Source: Alopecurus myosuroides (Eukaryota; Streptophyta; Magnoliopsida; Poales; Poaceae). Taken from it: a DNA stretch of 64,000 bases. The stretch spans positions 500,481,919-500,545,918 of the forward strand of contig CM054058.1 in the NCBI GenBank assembly GCA_028641055.1, read 5' to 3'. The stretch's first letter is position 1. Every line of letters starts with the position of its first letter. The position numbers and the translations under genes are program-made. A model generated the notes under the pieces. That model did no database searches. It worked only from the letters and a program-made list of their open reading frames with translations, and was not told where the DNA came from. Below are positions 11,763 to 23,019 of this stretch, piece after piece.

Positions 11763-11911
11763 GTAGCCATCCAGCAGCATCCGTTGAGCAAGCCGACGAG
11801 CGAGAGGCGGAAGGGCATGTACTAAACGCTCTTAGTCCTGATAACTTTGGCCATGACGGTGAGCGGGGCGGCGTACATGGCCGTGTTGGCGATGATGCAG
11901 ATGATGCCGAC
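11763..11911 (-). pseudogene. SWEET gene fragment (pseudogene)
   Basis: 149 bp closely match 15478-15627 of the intact SWEET gene nearby, corresponding to residues V134-Y183 (transmembrane helices 5-6). Compared with the intact copy it has a 1-bp deletion near its left end and a premature stop: the Glu codon in SVEYMP has become TAG. Homology stops sharply on both sides, so this is a captured or duplicated single segment and not a whole gene. It lies about 3.4 kb from the intact copy and in the same orientation. Confidence 0.85.
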
Positions 11912-12434
11912 TTTCCCAAATAATTTATGAAAAAACTATCAAAATATCATGCAAATTTGTAAAAGTATTTTCCAAGAGTTTACGAGAGAAAAGGTGGCGT
12001 GTGGGTAACAGAATTTAGCCTACCAGAGTACTTAAACAACACTTGTCCACATTATTCGTTAGTCCTTTACCTACTGCTCATTTATGCAGGGTTGGGAAAA
12101 ATGTAAATTAGGTCTTGGATGTCGTGGTTGACCTCTCTCATTTAGCAAAGGATCCTCAGACGTTGCCTTGCTCAGACCAATGGAATTCTAACGTGTGTTA
12201 GTTTAGACCCAATTGCTCAGGAGGTCTTATTTTAGGCAGATCAGCCTTTATCTTACGCCATCCTGTTCCCACTCCAAGTACTCGACACAAAGGTCTTTCG
12301 GTATTTAAATTTGACACTATATATAATATATTACGGAGTACAACTTTTAGAGTGATTGGTAATTTTAACAACTGTCCACCGAGCTCAATCTAAGGGACGT
12401 AAAATAGGAGGTACCAGACTTAAGTACCAGAAAT

Positions 12435-13341
12435 TTAGTAGAAAATCAGTTTTCCTACCCTAGCCGCCGCCAGGAGCTTGGCGACTAGGGAGAGGACCTT
12501 CTACCCCCGATCTTCACCGGCCACGGCGTTGGTCCCCTCTCTCTCCGATTGCCGCTCCGGCGGCAGGAGGGAGGGGGGACCCCGTTCCTCCGTTCTGTAG
12601 TTAGGGTTTGGTTTTGTAGGTTGTGGAGCGTCGTTGGGGTGGTGGGAGCGGCGCTTCGACGAATAAATCTGTCTCAACTTCACTCCCACACCGGCGGCGT
12701 CCTTCAAGACGGCGTCTCGGAGTTGATGGCATCGTGTGTTCGCCGATCTTTCAGATCGGTGGCGTTAGGGTTCTTGGATGGTATCGGCGAGGCGGTGGCG
12801 GCGATCCCATCGGGTGTGTCTCTCCTTCTGTTCTGTCCCCGTTGCTGCGGCGTTGTCTCCGGCGTCATAGTGGAGCAGAGAGGATTTGTCATCCGGGAGT
12901 ACGCGCAGACGGCTGCCTGCGCAGTTAATAGCTGGAAGATGGTGCATCTTGTGCTGGGTTTGTGGATGGAAGCTGGCAGTTCTGGTTTCTTCCTTCGACG
13001 TTGTAGTCGTGCGGGGATGTCAGTTCTGGAGTTCGATGGCGTGTCCGGGGACATGTTGCCCCGGTCTGATTCGTTCAACGACAATGGTTTTGCTTCTGGC
13101 AAACGATTTTGGAGGTCCGTAAAGCTGCAGATCAGCGATGGAGCCGCGTCGAGCTCGGATGAAGAGGTGATTTGTCTTCTCTCTCTTGGTGGTCACTTTG
13201 GTGGTGCCGAAGGAGATGGACATGCGCTGGTCTTGTGCATAGGATTATACTATCCTTTCAGTACTGTAATGTCGGTGTTTACGTGTCTTGTAACCGGATA
13301 TTTATCTTATGAATGAGAACGTATTACCTTGCAAAAAAAAA
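12435..13341 (+). mobile_element. Poly(A) retroposon with 18-bp target-site duplication
   Basis: AGACTTAAGTACCAGAAA occurs at 12417-12434 and again at 13342-13359, directly flanking a 907-bp insert that ends in a run of A. This is the signature of LINE-machinery (target-primed) retroposition. The insert opens with CTAGCCGCCGCC-rich, UTR-like sequence and stays GC-rich until the 3' end, which closes with GAATGAGAAC…CTTGCAAAAAAAAAA. One frame is open from 12549 to 13316 but lacks an early ATG (first useful ATG at 12726) and shows no domain I recognise. It may be a non-autonomous LINE derivative or a processed transcript copy. Confidence 0.8.
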
Positions 13342-13599
13342 AGACTTAAGTACCAGAAAGTACTGAAAAGTACCAACGTTACTGATTTATTTTAATTAAT
13401 TAAAGGTTCCTTAGTTAATTGGTCCCACCAGTCACTCTCCTCCATGCGATTCTCTCATCTCCCTAATGCAGCTGCCCAGCTTTCGTCTTATGGCACCAGC
13501 GCCATGTGGAGAGCACCGCCCTCGCCCCTCGACATGCCTGTGAGGATCGGGTACGTGAGCAGAGCAGACCTAGAAGGAACTAGTCGAGGACCAACAGCG

Positions 13600-14520
13600 G
13601 CGCTTGCCTATCCTCGTCCGACGGGCGCGCCCCAGCGGCGGTTGGCGCTCAGAAAAGGCGTGTGAGGCTGCACATAGGCATGCCGTCGCCGCGAGTAGCC
13701 GCAGGCACGGCGCTTCCGCCAACCACGCGATCCAGCCCCCGCCAGCGATATGCCAAGGCTGAACAGGCTCCACCGTCGTGCCGTCGCCATCATAAGCCGA
13801 GCCTAAGGCATCAGCTTCTTTTCTGTTTACCACATGTACATCGCACACTTTGGAAGTCGCCGCCATGACCAGCAGCTGCCAGTATCACCGCGGCGGTGGC
13901 GGTGGCTGCCTTGTTCAGCCGCATGTTCTGGTTCTTCAGTGCCTTGAGCTGCAGAGTGTGCGGAAACAAAGTGCAAGAAGCAGTCAATCCCAATCGAGAG
14001 CTCCACTACTACTCAGCTTTGCCTTTCAATGGCGACTCCTACGTAACTAGCTCTTGAGAAGGTTGACCCTGGCGAATGCATCCTCCTGCTCCTACTCGTC
14101 GAGGAACTTCCCCAGTGCCACATTCTCCTTGAATGACGCCTGCAGCCTCTCCTCTAGGTTTCTGTTCTCCCAAACGACCCTCTCCATCTGCCCCGGCATC
14201 TCCCCCACTAGCCGATCGAGTTGCCCTAGGAAATTCTGATAAAACCAGAGCACACTAATAACTAATTGATTCGGAGCAGGGACCGCCTGACGATTGCTAA
14301 TCAGTTGCGCTCTCTGTCGTCGGCGTCGGCGAGGAAGGGCACAGGAAGTTGAGGAAAGCCACTGCCTAGAGCATGGCCTCGCAGCCGCGCCGGCGGCCAT
14401 GGCAAGCTTCCTAAGCGAGTGAGCCTCGCACGCCACGGCAGAGCAAGGCAAAGAAGGCATGCGATGGAGCATGTCAACTGCTCACCACCCCTGGTGTTCT
14501 TCTCTCCGGCCTCCACTGAT
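13600..14520 (-). pseudogene. Gene-like GC-rich segments, unidentified
   Basis: The minus strand has exon-like frames. About 14472-14092 encodes a segment ending NLEERLQASFKENVALGKFLDE, which is probably helical. About 13990-13880 encodes a hydrophobic ALKNQNMRLNKAATATAAVI-like stretch. About 13866-13570 encodes a basic/Ser-rich tail. Frames do not join without assumed introns and no start can be fixed. These could be exons of a captured or decayed host gene. I do not recognise the family. Confidence 0.3.
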
Positions 14521-14729
14521 TAGCCAGCTCCTCTCACTGAATCAAGCGGAGTGAGACTGTGAGAGCTCGCTGCGGTTGTTAGCCCAGACCGTGGAGAAGT
14601 GCCCCGGTGAGGCCATAGACGAATGAACGAGCTCTTGACTGATTAAATTTAGTACTATTAATTAACCTTTTAAATGGACGGTCAGGATTAATCAGCGGGG
14701 AGGTACCTGAAAGTACCCGTGGTACCTCC

Positions 14730-15282
14730 CCAATCACGTAACAGAGCTCATAATATATATATAATATTTCAATAAAATTGTTATTATTATGAAAATTATT
14801 TCTTGGGCAGATCTATACATATGACTTCCGTGCATAAAAAAAAATAGTTTAAAGAACAAATGTGGTCACCGTTTTAAAAGTTGTTGTATTATCGATAGAA
14901 ACAATATTTATACATATTATTGCGTCCATGCATCTAAACCAAATAGTCTTATAAATATTACACTGTTTTTAGAAGCTGTCCACAGAAGGATGTCATCCTA
15001 AATCTCTGTCGAAATCAGATTTGTACACAGATGCAACAAATCAACTAATCCAATCATGCATAGTTATATCATAATCATCAAAACGTACAGAAATATGACA
15101 AACTAAAGACGTCATGCACCTATGAGTTAACTGAAAGCTCATACAGTATCTCTTAAAAAAGATCAAAGATACTGATGGTCTGAATAAAATACTACTACTA
15201 CAACTACATCTTAATTAGAAATCCAATAAGTAACTAGCTGGAAAACCATATATATGATGACTATATAGGCTTGGCGTTCTCC
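14730..15282. other. Intergenic stretch 3' of SWEET
   Basis: AT-rich, noncoding. It includes the SWEET 3' untranslated region (minus strand) immediately below 15283. An AT dinucleotide run is present near 14750-14765. No repeat or element boundary was recognised. Confidence 0.5.
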
Positions 15283-16026
15283 TTATTTCTCTACGGCGAT
15301 GGAGATTTTGTCGTTGTTGTCGATGGTCTTGGGCAGGACGGTGGGTAGCTCGATGTTCTTCTTCTCCTTCTTGGGGGTGGACTTGCAGTAGCATCCGTAG
15401 AGGACGAGCTGCATGATGCTGAAGAGCACGCCGAGGCCATTGGGGATGGTGATGTAGAGGTCGAACTTGATGAGGGCGTAGCCAATCCAGCAGCATCCGT
15501 TGAGCAAGCCGACGAGCGAGAGGAGGAAGGGCATGTACTCGACGCTCTTAGTCCTGATAACTTTGGCCATGACGGTGAGCGGGGCGGCGTACATGGCCGT
15601 GTTGGCGATGACGCAGACGATGCCGACGATCATGGACCGCCTCTCATGTGTGTGGGCGCCGAGGAGCACGCCGAGCACGATGGCGACCATGAGGACGGCC
15701 TCGGCGGCGAGCACGGCGAGCACCCGGAGGCGCTTCCTGTTGGGCGCGAAGATGAGGAAGGTGACGAGGTAGATCGCCTCGATGACGAGGCCCACGCCGT
15801 TGATGGTGATGACGAGGGTGCTGTTGGGGTGGACCAAGGGGAGGCCGTAGAAGACCCAGAGCATGCAGTTGAAGAGCGTGGCGAGGTAGGGGGCCGGGCT
15901 GAACTCCTCCACGTCCTTCTTCTTGAAGATGTTCCAGAAGGTGGGCGCCGGCGAGACGAAGAGCCCGAACGAGATGACGTTGCCGACGATGCCCACGATG
16001 CTGCGGGCGACATCCGTGGAGACCAT
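15283..16026 (-). CDS. SWEET sugar transporter (MtN3/saliva family), intronless
   Basis: A 247-residue protein of normal SWEET length. SWEETs are seven-helix uniporters that move sugars down a gradient across the plasma or vacuolar membrane. Two MtN3 repeats (about residues 10-95 and 131-215) flank a linker helix (about 100-122). Residues matching the AtSWEET1 proline tetrad and pocket are present: P26, P46, P149, P166, N76, W180 and N196. The tail is hydrophilic and Lys-rich (KKEKK near 219-223). The ATG at 16026 fits family N-termini, and a TATAAAT lies about 125 bp upstream. Typical SWEET genes have several introns and this one has none, so it may be a retrocopy or an intron-loss paralogue. 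Sequence flavour suggests clade II (SWEET4-7 type), with low certainty. It lies between two CACTA termini, and a broken partial copy lies at 11763. Confidence 0.9.
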   Translation of the reverse strand: MVSTDVARSIVGIVGNVISFGLFVSPAPTFWNIFKKKDVEEFSPAPYLATLFNCMLWVFYGLPLVHPNSTLVITINGVGLVIEAIYLVTFLIFAPNRKRLRVLAVLAAEAVLMVAIVLGVLLGAHTHERRSMIVGIVCVIANTAMYAAPLTVMAKVIRTKSVEYMPFLLSLVGLLNGCCWIGYALIKFDLYITIPNGLGVLFSIMQLVLYGCYCKSTPKKEKKNIELPTVLPKTIDNNDKISIAVEK

Positions 16027-16148
16027 CTCGCCTGGACGGACTGCCTCACGTGGTTGATTCCGGCGAGTTGCGAGGTGGCTGACTGGCTGGCTTTGTAGAT
16101 CGACTAGATTTGTTTTGTTTATGTGGATAGTAGGTAGCTAGCACATGA

Positions 16149-16155
16149 ATTTATA
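16149..16155 (-). promoter_or_regulatory. Probable TATA box of the SWEET gene
   Basis: TATAAAT on the minus strand, about 125 bp upstream of the ATG at 16026. A G-box core CACGTG lies at 16048-16053 in the presumed 5' untranslated region. Confidence 0.5.
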
Positions 16156-16956
16156 TCAGGTAGTCGTGCGCCAAAACTTCCTACGGGCCTAATCCTAACA
16201 CGTACTGTACTCTCTATTGGTTTACAAACCATGTTGATGGCCGCCGTCGATGCGTCCGTATGTCTTTGCAAGGTGACCTGCATGCCGTGTCAATCTCTGT
16301 CTCAAACAGCAGTATCGCAATGCCTCAGCTTGCATTGATCGGTTCACAAGTTATAGCTAGACGGAATGACGGATCGGATGCAATCTGTCCGCAGACCTTT
16401 TTATTTCTTCATTGCCTTGGGACCAAAGTCGTCTGAATCTTTTTTCTACACGTCTGTATGCATGTATATCTGAATCCTTTTCCAACAAGTTAGTTTGTAG
16501 ATTGCCTTGTCCCGTTTCTTGTCTGATTCAATAGTTTCAACCGAATCCAACCCAACAATGCGGATGGACGAGGAGATTCATCAATCGACGATCATGGCCG
16601 ACGAGCAGGAGATCATGGCCGACTAGAAGAGGCGCGGAGGAGTATTGGTACCCTCACAAAAACGAGTCTGACGAAGAGGCCGTCGACGCTCGCAACTATC
16701 AACGCCTACAGGAGTATGCATGGAAAACTGATGAGATCAATAGGCACCATCCTAACCGGCACCTAATTTTACTCAACTCAAATAACATAGTAGTGTATAG
16801 CTAGTTATGCGTGTACATGCAGCGCCCACACCCTCCCTATGTATTACCCCAGTTTGATGAAGAGCTCAAAGTTTCTATCATGGCACGGTCTGCTACAATG
16901 GGTAATGTTGTTTTCATAGTAAAAGACTTAGTGGAAAAATCATTAATGCTGAGTAC

Positions 16957-17664
16957 CACTACAGGAATGGCGTGCTACGTCGATGGCTTTTTGTCGGGTC
17001 CGTCGGCCTAGACCCTGAACATGCCAGCACATAGGCCGGGCTGTCTCTCTTTAGATCTATATCTATGCTACGAAATAGCTCGCGCAGAAAAAGAAAACTA
17101 TTTTGAACTACTCACCATTTTGAAGATAACTTTTGCATTCAAATTCGGATTTTGGTATTCTTTAACTCAGTTCCGAAAAAGAGAAGGATAACTACATCAT
17201 TATACATAATGTTCAAGCTATATTCTTCAGAATATTCCATGAGCAAAGACGGAACCAACAATAAAGTGTGAAGACCGTCGATGAAAGGTATAAACATTTT
17301 GCGTCTTCTCCCCACTTGAAAGGTATAAACATTCCTGTGGTGACCCCCTACGACACACCCAAGACCTCAAACCGAGGGGGTGTGTTGGTTTGCAATGTCA
17401 TGGTGCCCCACTATGCCAAAGCTTGGCCTATTCCAACATGGTTTGATTATAAGATGCCCAAGTTCGGCATGTTTCCTCTAGTAATCCTAGTTTCGACACC
17501 TAACTTTTCTGAGAGTGACCCTATACAACACACCCAGTACCCCAAACACAGGGCTATGTTGCCTTGCAATGCTATTTTTCTCCACTATGCTAAATCTTGG
17601 CCCATTCTAACATGGTTTGATCATTTGATGCCAAAGTTTAGCCTTTTTCCCCCAAGAAACCTAG
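16957..17664. mobile_element. CACTA transposon, left-end fragment (same family as 10680 end)
   Basis: It starts CACTACAGGAATGGCG, matching the inverted end at 10680 (CACTACAGGAATGTCG) and remaining similar for about 30 bp (…CGATGGCT). GTCGGCCTAGAC and related CGTCGG motifs follow. Inward lies AT-rich DNA and then the ~176-bp repeat (17330-17664), which the LINE interrupts and which resumes at 31981. The right end of this copy is not in view. Confidence 0.7.
17330..17664. repeat. ~176-bp tandem repeat, array 2 (left part)
   Basis: About two monomers. The phrase GTGACCC…ACACACCCA recurs at about 17340 and 17514, with ATGGTTTGAT…ATGCC(C/A)AAGTT and CTAGTTTCGACACCTAAC. It is cut at 17664 by the LINE poly(A) end and continues at 31981. 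Confidence 0.75.
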
Positions 17665-17817
17665 TTTTTTTTGGCGAAAACTCAAAAGCTTTGCGTTTTA
17701 TTCTCGTAGCATTACGGAGAGGCAACCCCACGCGATACAACTTGACCCACTACCTAACTAGGGGAGAAGCTGCCCGAGCTTACGCGCTCCTGCGCACACC
17801 CAATCTTGAGCCTCGGC

Positions 17818-19628
17818 CTAGATGGTTTCCACCAGCGCGCTTACCGACGGGCTCGAGTTGTCGACGATGACCGCGTTCTGTTGTTTCCAGATCCACCAAA
17901 CCATGAGCATAATCAGCGATGAAGTGCCTTTACACACCGCGGGAGGGGTGGAGTTTAGGGCCAACGTCCACCAGGTGACGAAATCATCTTCCACAACCGG
18001 AGGTCTGGTCGTGGATCATATCCAGGAGAGAACCTCATGCCAAATTGTTCTCGAAAAAGAGCACCCTGCAAGGAGATGCTGCATGGTTTCCGTTTCCTGG
18101 ACATGGAGGGGGCAGTACTCCTGGTGTGGTAAAGCCCTCCGGGCCAGCCGTTCACCTGTCCAACATCGGTCAAGGCATGCAAGCCACATGAAGAACTTCA
18201 CCCTCGATGGCGCCCAAGTTTTCCAGGTTAGCTTCCATGAGCCTGATTCTGTCGCCCCTCGGAACATCGCATCGTAGCAGGATTTCGAGGAGTATTGTGC
18301 GTCCTTTGTCCACCACCATAACAACCTATCCGGCGCATCCGAAAGCTGTACGTCCTGAAGCATCCTCCACGTTTGAACATATTGCCATAGCGCCAGAGGA
18401 CTTAAGGCACCCGAAATGTCCTCGATCCAGTTTCTCTGAATGATGGCCTCCTGGACTGTTCTGCGCTTCCAACATCTCTTAGGGATCGGCGCGAATAGGT
18501 CCGGCGCTACCTCCCTAATTGACTTCCCTTAGATCCATTTGTCCTCCCAGAAAAGAGCCACCCTCCCATTTCCGAGTTTCATCTCTGTTGAGACCTCGAA
18601 GATTTCCCTCTCTGTCTTAGAGAACTGCATGTCCAGCCCTTGCCATGGTCGTAGCGGATCCATCCGCATCCTCCAAAGCCAACGCACCCTTAGGCTGGCT
18701 GGGGTGTGCCCCATGTCCGGGATGTCGAGCCCTCCGAGCTGAAGGGGTCTACACACCCTAGCCCAGTTCGCATGACAGTGTCCACCCTTTGCCTCGTTCC
18801 TGCCCACCCAGAGGAACCCGCGCAAGATTTTCTCTATCTTCTTGATTGTCTTCTTGTTAACACAGAGGACCATGAGTTGATGCAAGGGGATCGTCGCTAA
18901 CACAGCCTTAATGAGCGCGGGTCTTCCCGCGTTAGGCATCATGGCCGCCTTCCAAATAGGGATCCGGTCTGCCAGCCTGTCCACCAAGGGTTGTAGCACC
19001 TCTCCCGACAACCTTCGTAAGCATAGGGGGATCCCCAGGTATTTTGTCAGAAAGGGAGTCAGCTGACAGCCCATGGTTGTAGCTGCTGCAGTCGCAATCT
19101 CCTCGTAGCATCCTATTGGAGAGATCGAACATTTTTCAAAGTTCGTATGTAACCCTGACGCGTGTCCAAAGAGCGCAAGGATATCTCTGAGTCCCTGCAT
19201 CTCCTCGCAGTCTGGGTGACAGAATAGGACAACGTCATCCGCATAGAGCGACACCGTTGTCACTAGGTCTTGTCTCGCCAACCTGTACAGAATAAGAAAC
19301 TCTGCCGCCTTCGCTAGAAGCTTGTTCAGCGTTTCAAAGACTAGCACGAAAAGATGTGGCGACAACGGGTCCCCCTATCTAAGCTCCCTCCGGTGCCAAA
19401 TAGGGGGGCATGGCTCGCTATTGAGCATCACCCTTGTGCTAGATGTGGAAAGAAGCATCGCCACCCACTCACAGAACCTCGGACTAAAGCCCATCTTCCG
19501 GAGCACCTCAAAAAGCAACCCCCATGACACTTAGTCGAAGGCTCGAGCAATATCGAGTTTAAGCATCACCCTAGGTTCCTTTAGCCTGTTGAGCAGTCTG
19601 GCTGTCTGCTGGACTATAATAAAGTTGT
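17818..19628 (-). pseudogene. LINE ORF2, 3' half: reverse transcriptase and zf-RVT
   Basis: This continues ORF2 after the nested Gypsy insertion. The reverse-transcriptase core has the catalytic YADD box (in SLYADDVVLF, near 19245). Downstream are the thumb-like segment ending WEDKWI and a zf-RVT domain (about 18363-18016) with W..W, C and H residues (CPLHVQETETMQHLLAGC). Stops interrupt the frame: TAA at 19531-19533 inside the AFD…SWG motif, TAG at 19375-19377 where (Q)GDPLSP is expected, and a further stop just after DKWI at about 18529. The protein would have copied LINE RNA at the target nick, but this copy cannot. Confidence 0.85.
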
Positions 19629-19633
19629 CATGG

Positions 19634-21307
19634 TGATGCATGTAAAATGCATAGATGAATTTTGCATATTTCCACATGGTTTTCTATTACATATTGCATC
19701 ATATAAGGGTATAATTCAATGTTTTATAGTATTTTGGGGTTAAATTACAAAGTCCCCCAACTTGTATGGAATTAACCCTGTCTGTCAGAAACCCCGTTTT
19801 CTATATTTTTGACGTTTCAGGGGGCAAACTTTCGCGAAATCACCTGAAAATCTGCGGGGGTCATTTTCTTGGAAGGAGAAGACTTGCGGGCGAAGGATCC
19901 ACGAGAATTGGGCAAGGAGGCCCAAAATAGGACCCTCCACGCGGCCAGATTCCTTGGCCGCGTGAGAGGCCCCCTTTTGGCCCCTGTGGCCCCAATTCCT
20001 TCCATCTTCGACTTACCGACTCCGTCTTGACCTAAAACCGACTATAAAAAGGGTCCCCCGTACCCTTACGGAAAAGAGCGCCGCCGAAACACCGAAACAC
20101 CAAAACAGAGACCAGAAGTTCTAGATTGGAGGGGGAAAACTCCGGCGGGGCGCCGCCGGTGTGATCTCCTACCCCTCCAACGTCATCTCCATCGACATCT
20201 CCATGAAGAGGGAGTAGTCCACCCCAAGGCTATGGGTTCGTGGAAGTAGCACTTGTATCTCTCTCTCTATGTGCTTCACTAATTAGATCCGTATGAGCTG
20301 CCTCACATGATTACGGGCACCGTTGTAATTCCTATGTGGTGGATCTTTTCTATGAGTTATTGAATCTGAGATTGCAATTGTTTCTCTTGAGTTATTTGAG
20401 TAGATGTATCTTATGTACCTCGTTCTTATTTGCTAGCTTTGATCAATCTAGTTCTTGAGAGCGTGTGTGGGGTGATGGGTGCATTAGTTGGAGTAACGGG
20501 GGGTGGCTAGTGCTGTGAAAGTGACAGAAGTTCAGCGATCCACTTAGGTTTTGTTAAACCTTTCTTAGTTACCTCACTAGGGATAAAAAGGAGTACCTTG
20601 TTACCGGGGATTTGAAGTGACACTAATCAATCTCCATGACTAGATCTAGCAAGTTCTTACTTCAACTTCAAGTCACATTGCTTAAAGCTATACTCTGGTT
20701 TTTCCTTAATTATCGAGGTGTTATGATTTATTTCGCATCTTGGTGGAGTATAAGAGGGATCAATATGACCGTAGAGATCTCTATGCTAGGACGTGATGCC
20801 CATATGAAAGTACTCAATGTTAAACATGTTATTGTAATCTCACATGTAATTCTTTATGTTAAACCATGAACCCCGGTCCTATTTTAAATATAAGAAAACA
20901 CTCTAGTTACTTTGCTGCAATTTACATTACTTGCACTTTACTTTACTTGCACCTCCAATTCAAATTTACATTATCTCCATCACCACTTGCATCACAAAAA
21001 TACAAAAACAATCCATTGCATATTTATTTTCTCATTTGCATTTAGTAGTAGATTTAATTATTGCACATTTACTTTCTGTTTTGCATTGCAATTTAGAAGT
21101 CTCACACCTTGTGCTTGACAACCACTTGGTGAGGTTGAGGGCACAAAATTCTCTACTTGTTTGCAGGATCCTGGAGGAAGCTTGGAAGACAACTGCTGAA
21201 ATACTGGCTCCCCAAGAGTTCGATATAAACCCTCGAGTCACCCTCGTGGGGAAGAAGGCTTGCCACTAGCTACACACTCTGCACTTGGAGTCTCAACCTA
21301 GCCATCA
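19634..21307 (+). repeat. 5' LTR of the gag-only Gypsy element
   Basis: It starts TGATGCATGTAAAATGC and ends CTAGCCATCA. A TATA box (ACTATAAAAAGGG, about 20040) probably drives the element's transcript. It is 1674 bp. Confidence 0.9.
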
Positions 21308-21317
21308 AGCGTTTTTC

Positions 21318-21335
21318 TGGCGCCGTTGCCGGGGA
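21318..21335 (+). other. Primer binding site, tRNA-Asp type
   Basis: TGGCGCCGTTGCCGGGGA lies ten bases after the 5' LTR. It is the exact complement of the 3' end expected for plant tRNA-Asp. Confidence 0.8.
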
Positions 21336-21653
21336 GCCATAGGTGAAGGAGTTGTCCAAGGGAGCTCACAAGAAGTCTTCATCACCAACAAAGTGTGAAA
21401 ACACCTAAGCTTGGGGAGGTTGCACCTACGTGAGTACCGTCCTTTCTATCTCCACCTTCTTTCAAGTAGATTGTTTTATTTCTTGTCTTGTTTTTATTTT
21501 TGTTTTGTTTTTGTACTTGTTTTTGTTTTGTCTTGCATATTTTATTTTAGTTTGCATTTAGTTATCTAGTTTATTTTAGTATTTATAATTTGCCTAGTTA
21601 CTTTACTTTTTAGTTTTGCATAAAAAATTAAAAACTACATAAAAACTTGGAAA

Positions 21654-23002
21654 ATGGATCAGAGAACTTATTGGCCATTCAGTGTTAGGAATTTCCCTCA
21701 AGAGCTAAATATTCCCGTTGAAAAATTAGAGGTAGATCCTAGTGTTATTAAAATGATTTATGAATCTCGTTTCTATGGAAAGCCTAAAGAAGACCCTTTG
21801 TTCCATCTTAAGAAATTTGATGAAGGATGTAAAACTTTGAACTTGAATCATGCAAACATCAACACTACTAAAGTTAAACTCTTTCCCTACTCACTAGGAG
21901 GCAAAGCATTAGATTGGATATTAAGATGGCCTCCTAGCAATTTTACTACTTGGTTCAACTTAAGGGCTGCATTTATTGAAAGGTTTTGTCATGATGAAAA
22001 GAATTACAATGTTAAACAATTGTTCATTACCTTTAAACAAGAAAAAGATGAATCAATGATACAAGCATGGGAGAGATTTAGAAGTAGAGCATATGGAATA
22101 GGGCATGGCTTTAGAGATTGGATACTTATGCATATGTTTTATAAGGGACTTTCTGAAACTTCTAGAGCCTTTTTAGATAATGAATGTGGGGGATCTTTTA
22201 CTAGTACTAATGCTGCAAATACCCATGTTTTGCTTGAAAGTTTTCTCTTAGAGGTTAAAATTAAAGAGAGCTTAAAAAAGGCTGAAGTACCCGAGGATAT
22301 TTTTGATGATCGCTATGAGATTTTTAATATGCATAATAGAAAAGGAAAAGTAGAGGAAATTATGATTCTTACTGAAATTAAGGATCCATTGCTTGATTTA
22401 GAAAAAAGTAGCTTGCAAGAACTTATTGCTACTCTACAAAAATTTGCTAGTGATCCCACTATAAATGTTAATCAACCTGGCTTTGGATCTTATATTGCTA
22501 ATCATGTCTTGCAAGAAAAAATTGCTAGGTACAAGAATGAGGCCATGATAACTCCTAAGCTTGGGGGTGCATGGATCCCCAAGGTGCTAGTTTCAATTGG
22601 AAAAGAAATTCACCATGCTATGTTAGATCTAGGTTCTAGTGTATGGGTACTCTCTAAAGAATTATATGAATTGCTAGAATTAGAAAATTTAGAAAAGTGC
22701 TCTCAAGTGAATTTGTCCTTGCTGATAACTCTAGTAAACATTCTGTAGGACAAGTAAAAGATGTTATGATTGAATTGCACATGACTTTCGTACCCGTTGA
22801 TTTCATTATTATGGATATGGGGGATAAATCCCCTAGTCCTATTATTTTGGGTAGACCTTTTCTTCGTACTACAGGTGCAATCATAGACTCCAAGGAAGGG
22901 AATGTCAAGTTTCAGTTCCCTCACAAGAAAAGCATGGAGCACTTCCCAAGGAAGAGGGGCAAGCTGAAGAACAAGCTCCCTCATGAGCTTTATCCCTCTT
23001 GA
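21654..23002 (+). pseudogene. Gag plus aspartic protease, frameshifted
   Basis: The ATG at 21654 opens a 364-codon frame. Its first ~200 residues are a retrotransposon gag core with a typical LGGKALDWI…W..L..AFIERF region. The protease follows: an LDLGSSV active-site region at about 22627 in the first frame, then IILGRPFLRTTGAIID and the C-terminus in a second frame (22697-23002). A single indel near 22700 splits the two. The gag would form the particle and the protease would mature it. The ORF stops about 17 nt before a conserved double hairpin. Confidence 0.8.
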
Positions 23003-23019
23003 CTATCAAGTAAGTAAAG

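Larger units (their letters stand above)
12407..14729. mobile_element. Possible TIR DNA element with captured gene pieces
   Basis: GGAGGTACCA at 12407-12416 is matched by its reverse complement TGGTACCTCC at 14720-14729. Further inward both sides share GTACC/GTACT repeats, a GATT motif and an AATTAATT…AAAGGTT / AACCTTTTAAA pair in mirrored order. This suggests a MULE-like or other inverted-repeat element that later received the retroposon at 12435. I could not find a convincing target-site duplication. The interior (13440-14640) is GC-rich and gene-like. Confidence 0.35.

Noticed and set aside
12549..13316. 255-codon frame as a host protein gene
   Set aside because: It starts at TTG, has no recognisable domain and lies wholly inside a poly(A) retroposon. 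It is kept only as a property of that element.
16560..16800. Possible gene piece (EEYWYPHKNESDEEAV-like reading on plus strand)
   Set aside because: Short, with stops close by and no recognisable family. It may be transposon debris and cannot be supported.
10681..16956. A single CACTA element containing the SWEET gene
   Set aside because: The termini point the wrong way: TAGTG at 10680 is a right end and CACTA at 16957 is a left end, so the segment between them is outside both elements.
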